From Erwinia persicina (GTDB lineage: Bacteria > Pseudomonadota > Gammaproteobacteria > Enterobacterales > Enterobacteriaceae), in assembly GCF_014838825.1 (NCBI RefSeq), contig NZ_JACYMO010000002.1:540269-604268 (forward strand): DNA of 64,000 nt, in the 5' to 3' direction. This document shows, one piece after another, positions 26,279 to 34,069 of the stretch. The translations under genes and the position numbers were made by a program. The notes under the pieces are model-generated. The model was not told the DNA's origin. It worked only from the letters and a program-made list of their open reading frames with translations, and did no database searches. Position 1 is the first letter of the stretch. Each line of letters starts with the position of its first letter.

Positions 26279-27040
26279 TCAAGGCACTAAGGGTGAGTCA
26301 AGGCGGTCAATAATCGGCTTGATGACCTTCACGCCGTGCCGCCCGTAAAACTGGTACAACGTGTCTGATGCCGCCTGGGTCAGGACCATAATTTCAATGC
26401 GCCGGTTACGGGCAGACAGCGGATTGGCCGGGTCGAGTAACATCCTGTCGGCCATGGCACTGACCTGGATGATGCGCTGAACGTCCAGTCCGCCGTTTTC
26501 CAGTACGGTTCTGGCTGCCAGGGCGCGATCGCCGGATAAATTCCAGTTGTTATAGCCCGCACTTTGGCGATAGTGCGCGGCATCGGTATGGCCGTTGATC
26601 ACCACCTGGTTATCAATGCGGTTAAAGACCGGTGCCAGCTCGCCCAGCAGGCGTGAAAAAAACGGCGTCATCTGCGCGCTACCGCGTGGGAACATCACCC
26701 GATCGTCGTCGTCCTGCAGCAGGATGCGCAGCCCCTGGGGCACTTTTTCCAGCGAGAGATTTCCCTGCGCGTTTAAGTCTGCCGTGATGCGGGTAATCGC
26801 CTCGCTCAGCGCATCCAGCTCCCGATCGGAGCGTGACAGCACGTTTTCCAGCGTCTCCGGCGGTGAGGGCGACGTGACCTCCCCCTCCTCCGGATCGCTC
26901 TCTGCCGGCATCTCGCGAAAGACCGGTGCAGGACCGGGGATCGCCGGATCGCTCACCGGGCTGAACAGGGTTCCCTGAAAAATCGACGTTCCGTTGAGGT
27001 GAGCTACGATCTCCTCACGTTCCTCTTTCGATACCGAGCC
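26279..27040 (-). pseudogene. lafU: lafU remnant: lateral flagellar motor MotB-like protein lacking its N-terminus
   Basis: The open frame encodes the C-terminal OmpA/MotB peptidoglycan-binding domain (VVINGHTDAAHYRQ, NLSGDRALAARTVLENGGL, NPLSARNRRIEIMVL). The N-terminal cytoplasmic part, single membrane span and MotB plug segment are missing. At its 5' end the frame runs straight into sequence antisense to the lfhA remnant (junction about 27,040). That layout shows a deletion scar, so the product cannot work as a stator protein. The unrelated upstream residues are not part of the gene. Confidence 0.82.
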
Positions 27041-27041
27041 C

Positions 27042-28757
27042 ACGATTAATTTCGTGGTGGTGACCAAGGGCGCTGAACGTATTTCTGAGGTCTCCGCACG
27101 TTTCACCCTCGACGCCCTCCCCGGCAAGCAGATGGCGATTGACGCCGATCTGAATGCCGGACTGATTAATCAGGAACAGGCGCGCGTCCGGCGTAAAGAC
27201 GTCGCCAGTGAGGCTGACTTCTACGGGGCCATGGACGGGGCCTCTAAATTTGTACGTGGGGATGCCGTTGCCGGGATTATGATCCTGCTGATCAACGTAA
27301 TCGGCGGTATTCTTATTGGTATTTTTAAACACAATCTGGATGCCGGACAGGCCTTTGACCAATATGTGCTGCTGACCATTGGCGATGGGCTGGTGGCCCA
27401 GATCCCGTCCCTGCTGCTGGCAACAGCAGCAGCGATTATCGTCACCCGGGTCAGTGACGACGACAGCAGCGGGATATCTGACGACATTCAGCGTCAGCTG
27501 CTGGCCAAACCTGCCACGCTTTACACCGCCGCGCTGGTGATGTTCGTGCTGGCGGTGGTGCCGGGGATGCCGCACACGGTATTTCTGATTTTTACCGCCC
27601 TGCTATTGTTTACCGCCTGGCGTCAGAACCGGGTGGCCGACAAGCCTGCCCAGAGCGCCGGGGATCTGGCGGCGTTAAATACCGTGCTGGAGGAGAGTGA
27701 CAGCGTTACTGTCTGCTGGCAGAGTATTCCTCTGATTGAACCATTGGGGCTCAACCTGGGCTATAAGCTGGTGACGCTGGTGGACAAAGCCAAAGGCAGC
27801 CCGCTGACCCAGCGCGTACGCGGCGTGCGTCAGGTCGTGTCGGAGACCAGCGGGGTGCTACTGCCGGAGATGTCAATCAGGGAAGATTTCCGTTTGAAGC
27901 CCGCGCAGTATGCCATCAAGGTTAACGGGGTGCGTACGGCAGTGGGTGAAGTGCATGCGGATCGCCTGATGGCGATCCCCACCGCCGATCAATACGGCGA
28001 AATCGACGGCGTACTGGATACCGACCCGGCATACGGACTGGCCGTCACCTGGATCACCCCGGAAATGAAATCCCAGGCGCTGAATGTGGGCTATCAGGTG
28101 GTCGACTGCGCCAGCGTTATCGCCACGCATATCAACCGGGTGACGCGGGAGCACCTGCCCGAACTGTTTAACTACGATGATATCACCCAGCTGAACCTGC
28201 GGCTGGCGGGGGTGGCCCCTAAGCTGGCGGACGACCTGAACAGCGCACTGAACTTCAGCCAGCAGCTTAAGGTATATCGTCTTTTATTGCAGGATCAGGT
28301 CTCGCTCAAGGACATCGCAACCATTGCGACCACGCTGGTAGAGAGTGCGGCAATCACTAAAGATGCCATTTTACTCGCCTCCGACGTACGCTTTGCCCTG
28401 CGCCGGGCGATGGTGGCGGCCATTGCGCCGGATAACAAGCCACTGTCGGCCTATACGCTGGATAACCAGCTGGAGGATCTGCTGCTGGGGTCACTGAACC
28501 AGGCGCAGCAGGCGGGGAAAGTCAGCCTGGACAGTTTCCCCGTCGATCCGAATATACTCACCCAGCTCCAGTCTACCCTGCCTGTCGTGCTGGAACAGCT
28601 TAAGGCACAAAACATGACGCCGGTACTGCTGGCCACACCGCAGTTAAGGCCGCTGATCGCCCGTTACAGCCGTCTGTTTGCCGCCGGGCTGCACGTGCTT
28701 TCTTACAATGAAGTACCCGATGAAGTGGATTTACGTATTGTGGGGACAGTGAACTGA
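27042..28757 (+). pseudogene. lfhA: lfhA remnant: flagellar export protein FlhA-like, lacking its N-terminus
   Basis: From INFVVVTKG onward the reading follows FlhA/LfhA closely: SARFTLDALPGKQMAIDADL, then EADFYGAMDGASKFVRGDAV. Further membrane spans and the cytoplasmic domain follow (LLQDQVSLKDIATIATTL), ending near IVGTVN. The first roughly 130-140 residues, including several membrane spans, are absent. The 5' end abuts the truncated lafU in the opposite direction. A 567-codon frame from the GTG at 27054 stays open and could still be translated, but without function in export. Confidence 0.85.
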
Positions 28758-28763
28758 TGAAAA

Positions 28764-28784
28764 GGGCCAGGTCACGCCTGGCCC
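28764..28784. terminator. Bidirectional-looking terminator between lfhA remnant and microcin-like gene 1
   Basis: GGGCCAGG and CCTGGCCC form an 8-bp stem with a 5-base loop. On the minus strand it is followed by TTTTCA and lies 18 bases beyond the extended stop of the first microcin-like gene. Confidence 0.6.
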
Positions 28785-28801
28785 TGACTATTTACGCTGG
28801 A

Positions 28802-28876
28802 TTACAGTTTCCAGCCATTTGCCGCCGCCGTTGCTTCAGCATTGAAGTGGTTGGCACCGCACCACTCACGGAACAT
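28802..28876 (-). other. Out-of-frame conserved C-terminal segment of microcin-like gene 1
   Basis: One frame away from the 28866-29051 gene, the minus strand reads MFREWCGANHFNAEATAAAN then GWKL and a stop. The second microcin-like gene has a matching segment (REWCNNMGFDAEKSAALNGW) in its own alternative frame. A shift of a single base just before it would give an 82-residue protein. I infer that this is the true C-terminus of the family. Confidence 0.6.
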
Positions 28877-29051
28877 TCCACTGAATGTCTACATGTTCGC
28901 CGTTGATGGAAATGGTGGAAGGATTGAGGTGCATCTCTTTGCAGTATTTCATGAAATCCAGGAATTTGTTGCCGAGTGACTCCCCAGGCGACAGTGCCAT
29001 ATCACCGGCACCGGATACGGCATTGCATTCTGCGGCATTTAACATTTTCAT
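28866..29051 (-). CDS. Microcin/class II bacteriocin-like precursor 1 (frameshifted)
   Basis: As read, 61 residues begin MKMLNAAECNAVSGAGDMAL, a leader of the double-glycine type (VSGAG followed by D, as in class II microcins cut by peptidase-ABC exporters). The core SLGNKFLDFMKYCKEMHLNP follows. The frame then ends early (QWNVP), one base out of phase with a C-terminal segment conserved in the paralogue at 29.6 kb. Relative to the paralogue this copy seems to carry one extra base around 28883-28895. It may be a decaying gene, a phase-variable gene or a recoding site. No immunity or export gene is adjacent. Confidence 0.65.
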   Translation of the reverse strand: MKMLNAAECNAVSGAGDMALSPGESLGNKFLDFMKYCKEMHLNPSTISINGEHVDIQWNVP

Positions 29052-29485
29052 ATCAATATCCTTTTAATAAGTTTTTCAGCGTCTGCATCAGTAACTCTTT
29101 CATATTACAATCAGCCAGCCAAAAAAATTAACATGAAGAGCACAAGAATCCGCGCCTCTTTTATTTATTTCACTGCAGAGAAAACGAGACCAATAATACG
29201 TCAGCAAAACATGTCCATCAATCCTGCGGTTCAACTTTAAGAGACCATGGTATTTTTAAAAAACTTTAAAAATCATCTTGATTTACATATTTTAAAATAA
29301 CCAACAAGGTCTTTGAAAAATTAAATTTATTGAGTAATGATGACAAAGCTGGAATAAGAGTGCTTATCAGAAATAAAGGGTAAACAAGAGATCCTTAAGC
29401 ATTATCACGGTGGCAGGGGCGAAAGAAAAAGTAACGAAGAGGGGGGTACTCCCGATACATTCTTCCTGAAACGTCCGGAACAGGT
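29052..29485. other. AT-rich non-coding stretch between the two microcin-like genes
   Basis: About 430 bases with very low GC and no credible frame. It must contain the promoter of microcin-like gene 1. Nothing else was recognised. Confidence 0.5.
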
Positions 29486-29518
29486 TTTAAAAAACTGACC
29501 ATATTAACGATGGCCAGT
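29486..29518 (-). terminator. Terminator after microcin-like gene 2
   Basis: On the minus strand ACTGGCCAT and ATGGTCAGT form a 9-bp stem (one G-T pair) followed by TTTTTTAAAA. It starts 16 bases after the extended stop at 29534, which supports the out-of-frame segment being the natural gene end. Confidence 0.8.
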
Positions 29519-29533
29519 TTCAAAAGGGTTTTG

Positions 29534-29638
29534 TTAGTTGAGTGTCCAACCGTTTAATGCTGCACTTTTTTCAGCATCGAAACCCATATTATTGCACCAT
29601 TCACGATAAAGTGAACCAATACCCAGAGATACCCCCCC
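29534..29638 (-). other. Out-of-frame conserved C-terminal segment of microcin-like gene 2
   Basis: Starting at the seven-base G run (minus strand, 29638-29632) the alternative frame reads VSLGIGSLYREWCNN then MGFDAEKSAALNGWTLN and stops at 29534. One extra G in the run would join it to the leader part and give an 83-residue protein, with exactly the same distance (20 residues) from the KEM motif to REWC as in gene 1. Confidence 0.6.
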
Positions 29639-29784
29639 ACTTTTGACGAGAGAGGATCGATGCCCATCTCTTTTACGTACTTAAGGTAGGATAATAAAAG
29701 TACTAAACCCCAGTTTTGCAGTGCTGCAGGCATATCTCCAGCACCGAAAACGGCGCTCACTTCGGCTAAACTTAAAACTTTCAT
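29554..29784 (-). CDS. Microcin/class II bacteriocin-like precursor 2 (frameshifted at a poly-G tract)
   Basis: As read, 76 residues start MKVLSLAEVSAVFGAGDMPA, a paralogue of the leader in gene 1. The shared core is YLKYVKEMGIDPL. After a run of seven G the current frame continues with an unrelated hydrophobic tail (YLWVLVHFIVNGAIIW). The conserved REWC...AE..AA.NGW segment lies in another frame. A length change in the G run would switch between the two C-termini, which suggests phase variation or a mutation. No dedicated transporter or immunity gene is nearby. Confidence 0.65.
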   Translation of the reverse strand: MKVLSLAEVSAVFGAGDMPAALQNWGLVLLLSYLKYVKEMGIDPLSSKVGGYLWVLVHFIVNGAIIWVSMLKKVQH

Positions 29785-30741
29785 ATTACATCCTTATTAA
29801 CACTGATAACTTCAGCTAATAACTTATCTGTCTGCTGTACAGCCAGTCACTTATCTGACCACTGACAGAATTAAACCGGTTGTTTTCCCTTAATTATCTC
29901 AGGGTAGAAAAATAGGGCGGATAATACGGTTAAAAAAATCGCCATCAAGTTTTTAACGCTATTTTCAGATTACACTGCATTTTATAAGACATTCCTTGTC
30001 TTTCATTATTTACAAAAACAGATTGAAAATTCCAAATAAAAAACATTAGCCACTATTGTCGATGGCCAATACTCTGTGGTCATCTAAAACAGGCAACGCT
30101 ATTTAACCGGGTAAAAGGGAAGATGAACCTTACCAGTGCCATTACCCCTAATAAAATAGAGAAAAAATACTCTTGCCACTGAGGGAGATGTATTACCCGC
30201 CTTCGGGATTCAGTACCTTCATCCACCCGGCTACTATCCGAACGGCCTTTTGATCACAGCGCAGCCTCCTCGAGCGCAACGCAGGTTAGACGCTGCGGCC
30301 TCTGCCTGTTTTCCTGATCAGAAGATCGCTCAATCGACGAAACGGGCCCGGCATTCATCCTGGAATGCGGAGTACATCACAACATAAGTAAGGCCTGCCG
30401 GATGAAGCCGGATTACCATAACCACCTGTTCGCTGATGTTATCAACCCTGCCTTTCTTGAATAAAAAAATAGCCACCTCAGATCGTAATCATCGTTAATT
30501 AATCTGCCATCGTTATGTGTTGCCCGGTAAATAGGGTGAACTCTAAACGTGTAATCATTTTTAAAAAATGATGCTGACTATGAGTAACAATGAAGGTTTC
30601 ATGGCGTTAGTGCTCATGACGGGGGAATTATGGCCACCCTGTGGGTGGCCATGGAAATAACGGTGGATTTCCACTTAATGGATCAGAAAATCGATACTGG
30701 AAAAACTCTTTGCAATGGCCAGTCTTAACTGACCGCCGCAA
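29785..30741. other. Low-GC and degenerate region between microcin-like genes and integrase remnant
   Basis: About 950 bases without a supportable gene. The first part is very AT-rich and should hold the promoter of microcin-like gene 2. From about 30,190 the composition rises towards that of coding DNA, but every frame is broken. A perfect 10-bp hairpin (ATGGCCACCC / GGGTGGCCAT, 30630-30652) without a T-run is present. It reads as decayed mobile-element DNA. Confidence 0.5.
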
Positions 30742-31433
30742 ATGAAGGCGACGATGCGGGCGGCAGAACGAGACTGGAAGTGGATCGAGAAGGCTCCAGT
30801 CATCAAAGTCCCACAGGAAAGGAACAAGCGAGTTCGCTGGCTTGAGCCGCAACACCTGGTAGAAAATGCCCGGAGCCATTGCGCTCTACTGTTGAGTTTG
30901 CGCTGGCAACAGGCCTGCGCAGGTCTAACATTGTTGACCTTACATGGCAGCAAATTGACATGCAGAGAAAGGTGGCGTGGATTTATCCAGAGGACAGCAA
31001 GTCAGGCAGAGCTATTGGCGTAGCACTGAATGACACGGCGTGCGCTGTTCTCCGTCGTCAGATTGGTAATCACCACGCCAGCGTATTTGTTCACACGATT
31101 GCATCGAAGCGTAATGACGGCACGTCAACAGCATCTGTCAGGAAAATGCGAGTTGATTCTAACACTGCATGGCGTGCGGCGTTAAAGCGTGCGGGTATTG
31201 AAAACTTCCGCTTTCGTGATTTGCGGCATACGTGGGCAAGTTGGTTGTTTCAGGCTGTCGTTCCGCTTTCGCCGCTGCAGGAAATGGGAGGCTGGGAAAG
31301 CATAGAAATGGTACAGAGGTATGCGCACCAGGCACCTAACCACCTGACTGAACATGCCCGGCATATTGATGCGATTTTTAAGGTGGATGTCCCAAATCTG
31401 TCCCACTCGGGAAAATTGAAAACGGGGAGTTGA
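30742..31433 (+). pseudogene. Tyrosine-recombinase integrase remnant (prophage, DLP12-like)
   Basis: The frame from 30742 reads [20 protein letters not shown], the end of a core-binding domain. One base is missing near 30865-30870. The catalytic domain then continues in another frame with [27 protein letters not shown] and [14 protein letters not shown], the Arg, His-X2-Arg and Tyr sites of phage integrases. The N-terminal arm-binding domain is absent. The 3' end stops 25 bases before an att copy of tRNA-Arg, as expected for an integrase that used the same site. Confidence 0.8.
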
Positions 31434-31458
31434 CTGTAAGTGATTGAAAGATATTGGA

Positions 31459-31471
31459 CCCTACAGGATTC
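31459..31471. repeat. Left attachment-site copy of the tRNA-Arg island
   Basis: CCCTACAGGATTC is identical to 13 bases at the 3' end of the tRNA-Arg gene (44044-44056). The bases beyond also partly match. It marks the island end opposite the integrase. Confidence 0.75.
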
Positions 31472-31530
31472 AACTTAAAACATCAATCAGCTGAAAAATA
31501 TCATATATTTATAGTTCAATTTAGTTTAAT

Positions 31531-31549
31531 GCCCCCATAAGTGCCCCCA
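31531..31549. repeat. GCCCCC-N6-GCCCCCA motif near the left att site
   Basis: Two GCCCCC blocks spaced by six bases mirror an identical arrangement at 43905-43923 near the right att site. They are likely arm-type binding sites for the P4-type integrase. Confidence 0.5.
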
Positions 31550-32010
31550 AATAGTTTTTTGGTGCTCAATCTGACGGGTGTTATGAGTAAGGCCGACTCT
31601 TTCATTGCACAGATGCCTTGAAAAATAAAACTCATTAACGTAGATTCGGGTTTGTAACTTTGCTGTCAATGACAGCCACCAATGTTTCGAGTATCAGGAT
31701 GATACCGGTGATCTGAGAGAAACGCCTTCGGGTGGTCACACGAAATTTGCCGTAGCCTGAAAGGCAATGCTCTTGATTGAGCGGTAAATCTACCCACTCT
31801 TGGAAGTAGATATCGTCAACTAAAACCGCTCCTACTGCGTGACGATGAGAGTTCATTTAACTAACGAAACATCCTTATGTGATGTTTCTTGGGTCGAGAA
31901 AATTCCATATCAGGGGTAATTCGACTTTCAACCATGCTGATAGTGCTTCGCTATCAGCTCCTTGCACAACGCCACAACGATGCGCAGTAACAATCCACTT
32001 CACAGCGCAG

Positions 32011-32055
32011 TCATAGCTGCACCATTCATAGCTGCACCATTCATAGCTGCACCAT
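32011..32055. repeat. Three perfect 15-bp tandem repeats
   Basis: The unit TCATAGCTGCACCAT occurs three times head to tail (32011-32025, 32026-32040, 32041-32055), with a diverged fourth element possible upstream. On the minus strand it would encode WCSYE-type repeats, but no gene is convincing there. Confidence 0.8.
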
Positions 32056-32151
32056 CTCAAAAAAATCATGGCGCGTGTTAAACGCTGCGGGCTGCACTTT
32101 GCTTATGCCGTTAGGCATGAGCAAACGGCAGTCGTGCTGCGTGCAATACGT

Positions 32152-32190
32152 GGCGTCACTTTTTGCGTGCCAACGCCTGAAAGTGACGCC
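32152..32190. other. Strong 11-bp stem-loop upstream of the integrase-domain gene
   Basis: GGCGTCACTTT and AAAGTGACGCC form a perfect 11-bp inverted repeat with a 17-base loop. It could be an RNA structure or a protein-binding site. There is no T-run, so it is not a typical terminator. Confidence 0.6.
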
Positions 32191-32484
32191 ATAGCGTAAA
32201 CCGCTGCCCATCCTCTACCTTCGCCCGTTTCAAACGGGTATCTGAATCTGACACCACGTTTTCATACACCAAATATCCATTTCTTAAAGGAGATCTGAAT
32301 TGTTGCCGAGGCAGGCATAAGCCTGGGGATTACCTGCAATAGCAGGCAGTTGCACTGAGTGCATCACTGACACCCCGAAATACCTCAACTGCACCCGCTC
32401 TGGCGCACAGGCAACTTTCAGTACGGAACGGTAGCGCTGTTTCCGTTATTAGCCATGCGCCAGAGAAGCAGATTGGAGTATCAG

Positions 32485-33369
32485 ATGAGTCGAACAGGTA
32501 GAGAAATGAAGCAGCTAGCGAAGCAGGCTGGCGGTAGTCACAAAACGGTACATGATCGCATTCGTATTGCTGACAGATTTTGTTATCACTTGCTGGCGTT
32601 GAATATTCAAATTCGCAGCGTCCAGTATTTGAAAGCGAGGCATATCGAAAGTTATATCGCTGCACGTCGGGGGCAAGGTATTGCCTTGCGCACATTGCAA
32701 AATGAGATGGCTGCTCTGCGCTCAGTTTTACATCAAGCCGGACGGGAAAAATTAGTAGTCTCAGAGAGATTAACTAATCGAGCGCTGGGACTCGGCGGCA
32801 GTAGCCGAGCAGGCACTAAATTCGCTATTCCAACAGAAAAATATCAGCAAGCCATTAATCAAGCTCGACAGCTTGATGAGGGACTAGCAATTGCCCTTCA
32901 GTTATCACGCTTATTGGGCTTACGTTCACAAGAGGCCGTCCAATGCAGCGCCTCCCTTAAGACCTGGCAAAAACAACTCGGCCAAGGAGCTGAAAGACTG
33001 AGTGTTGTCTTTGGTACCAAAGGCGGTAGGCCGCGCGAAACACGCATTTTGGACCGAGCAGCAGTTAGCAATCTAATAACTCAAGCCCTGGTTATTGCCA
33101 AACATCGCAACGGTAAACTTATTGACCGCGCTGATCTCAAAACAGCCATGAATTATTGGCGCACAGCTACAACACGTATTGGTTTGATTGGCTCCCACTC
33201 TCATCACAGCCTCCGCTATGCATGGGCACAAGATGCGATTCGCTTTTATCAGGAGCAAGGCTTTAGCCGCAAAGAAGCTAATGCCCTCACTTCAATGGAT
33301 CTCGGTCACGGCGATGGGCGTGGTCGCTATGTCGAACGTGTCTATAGCCTTCAGGAGGGTCAAGCATGA
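32485..33369 (+). CDS. Integrase-domain protein of the satellite/ICE type
   Basis: From the ATG at 32485 the 294-residue protein begins MSRTGREMKQLAKQAGGSHK. It has an N-terminal SAM-like DNA-binding region (QYLKARHIESYIAARRGQG ... LHQAG). A divergent recombinase-like catalytic region follows (LQLSRLLGLRSQEAVQC, HSLRYAWAQDAI, DLGHGDGRGRYVERVY). This type occurs in genomic islands and integrative elements alongside a separate main integrase. The HxLRxxW and GHxxxRGRYV segments suggest some catalytic residues are kept. It overlaps alpA by 4 bases. Confidence 0.8.
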   Translation: MSRTGREMKQLAKQAGGSHKTVHDRIRIADRFCYHLLALNIQIRSVQYLKARHIESYIAARRGQGIALRTLQNEMAALRSVLHQAGREKLVVSERLTNRALGLGGSSRAGTKFAIPTEKYQQAINQARQLDEGLAIALQLSRLLGLRSQEAVQCSASLKTWQKQLGQGAERLSVVFGTKGGRPRETRILDRAAVSNLITQALVIAKHRNGKLIDRADLKTAMNYWRTATTRIGLIGSHSHHSLRYAWAQDAIRFYQEQGFSRKEANALTSMDLGHGDGRGRYVERVYSLQEGQA

Positions 33370-33563
33370 GCAACCTCACCTTAATCCGACTTTGCGATGT
33401 GATGAGTAAAACCGGGGTCAAAAGAGCCTGGATTTACAAACTAATGAAAAAGAATGAATTTCCGCAAGCCGTTAAGCTCGGGGCTCGTTCAGTAGCATGG
33501 GTAGAGAGTGAAGTGGATGAATGGATCTCAAGTAAAATCAACCAACGTGATGGAGCACATTAA
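33366..33563 (+). CDS. AlpA-family excision/transcription regulator
   Basis: The 65-residue protein is a MerR-like excisionase-type helix-turn-helix: LIRLCDVMSKTGVKRAWIYK, then FPQAVKLGARSVAWVESEVDEW. AlpA/Vis proteins of P4-like elements activate integrase or excision and late regulation. Start and stop codons overlap the genes on both sides, so it is part of the island operon. Confidence 0.93.
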   Translation: MSNLTLIRLCDVMSKTGVKRAWIYKLMKKNEFPQAVKLGARSVAWVESEVDEWISSKINQRDGAH

Positions 33564-34069
33564 TGCTGAATTCATTTTTTTCCCTGGTAGGCGATTTTAA
33601 GTATAATCCGCCCACTACGGCAAAATCCGTAGCCGGAATTAGCGTTCCGAAATTCTTCTTGATGCCCAAATCTTCGGGCAATGCTTGCGCGCGCCTGTCA
33701 ATGGTGGCTCAGGCGGGGGCTTCGCAAGAAGCGCCGGTTTCCAAGAAGGCCGGTAACGCTAACTCCGTCTGGGCTACCACCCAAGGGGTTAGCGTCTCTG
33801 GTGGTAGTCAACACAACTACTTCTTGGAGGCGGCCCTATGGCTACTACCCTTCCTTGTTTGCACCCGCAATACATCCCTCTTCTTTCGGGGAGGAAATAT
33901 GTTTGATCTAACAACACTTTCTGCCAAAGAAGTTCTCGACTACTGCCGTTCGTTATCGTTTACGATCGTCAAACCAGACAATACATTTGCCAAGGAGCTG
34001 CTTACCGACGTGCTATGTGAGCACCTTAATCCGCTGAATGAAAAGATGAAAGCGGGAGGCAAACCATGA
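33563..34069 (+). CDS. Ash/Icd-like family frame of a P4-type satellite
   Basis: The 168-codon frame contains the typical Ash-family text (AKSVAGISVPKFFLMPKSSG, MVAQAGASQEAPVS, KAGNANSVW). In P4-like elements this text overlies the immunity/CI-RNA region. The last third is probably made as a separate 56-residue protein from the ATG at 33899. Whether the upstream part is a real protein or mostly an RNA-coding region is unclear. Confidence 0.55.
   Translation: MLNSFFSLVGDFKYNPPTTAKSVAGISVPKFFLMPKSSGNACARLSMVAQAGASQEAPVSKKAGNANSVWATTQGVSVSGGSQHNYFLEAALWLLPFLVCTRNTSLFFRGGNMFDLTTLSAKEVLDYCRSLSFTIVKPDNTFAKELLTDVLCEHLNPLNEKMKAGGKP
33774..33807 (+). ncRNA. Possible P4 CI-type immunity RNA stem-loop
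   Basis: CTACCACC and GGTGGTAG form an 8-bp inverted repeat around AAGGGGTTAGCGTCTC. Just upstream lies GGTAACGCTAACTCC, which is partly complementary to the loop side (TTAGCGT against ACGCTAA). In phage P4 the CI RNA lies in the same place and pairs with flanking sequences to force early termination. The match is by layout, not by sequence identity. Confidence 0.35.
33899..34069 (+). CDS. Small island protein with strong ribosome-binding site (56 aa)
   Basis: A GGGGAGGAAAT site directly precedes an ATG inside the longer Ash-like frame. The product begins MFDLTTLSAKEVLDYCRSLS and ends EKMKAGGKP, and is mainly alpha-helical and soluble. Its stop overlaps the primase start (ATGA). The function is unknown. 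The strong translation signal argues that this is the protein actually made from this end of the frame. Confidence 0.65.
   Translation: MFDLTTLSAKEVLDYCRSLSFTIVKPDNTFAKELLTDVLCEHLNPLNEKMKAGGKP

Larger units (their letters stand above)
31434..32484. other. Left end of the tRNA-Arg island, no clear gene
   Basis: About 1 kb holding the left att copy, a GCCCCC double motif, a 3 x 15-bp tandem repeat and several stem-loops. Short open frames on the minus strand (for example 73 codons at 31635-31856) lack ribosome-binding sites and known motifs. A GAAACATC/GATGTTTC hairpin lies at 31866-31888. The segment is probably regulatory or structural. Confidence 0.5.

Noticed and set aside
30630-30652. Perfect 10-bp hairpin as a terminator
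   Set aside because: No T-run follows on either strand; it may be a leftover of mobile DNA.
31635-31856. 73-codon frame at the left end of the island
   Set aside because: No ribosome-binding site, no recognised motif and no conserved neighbours; kept only as part of the intergenic description.
32011-32055. CRISPR array
   Set aside because: The repeats are contiguous 15-bp units without spacers; no array of direct repeats with unique spacers was seen anywhere in the window.
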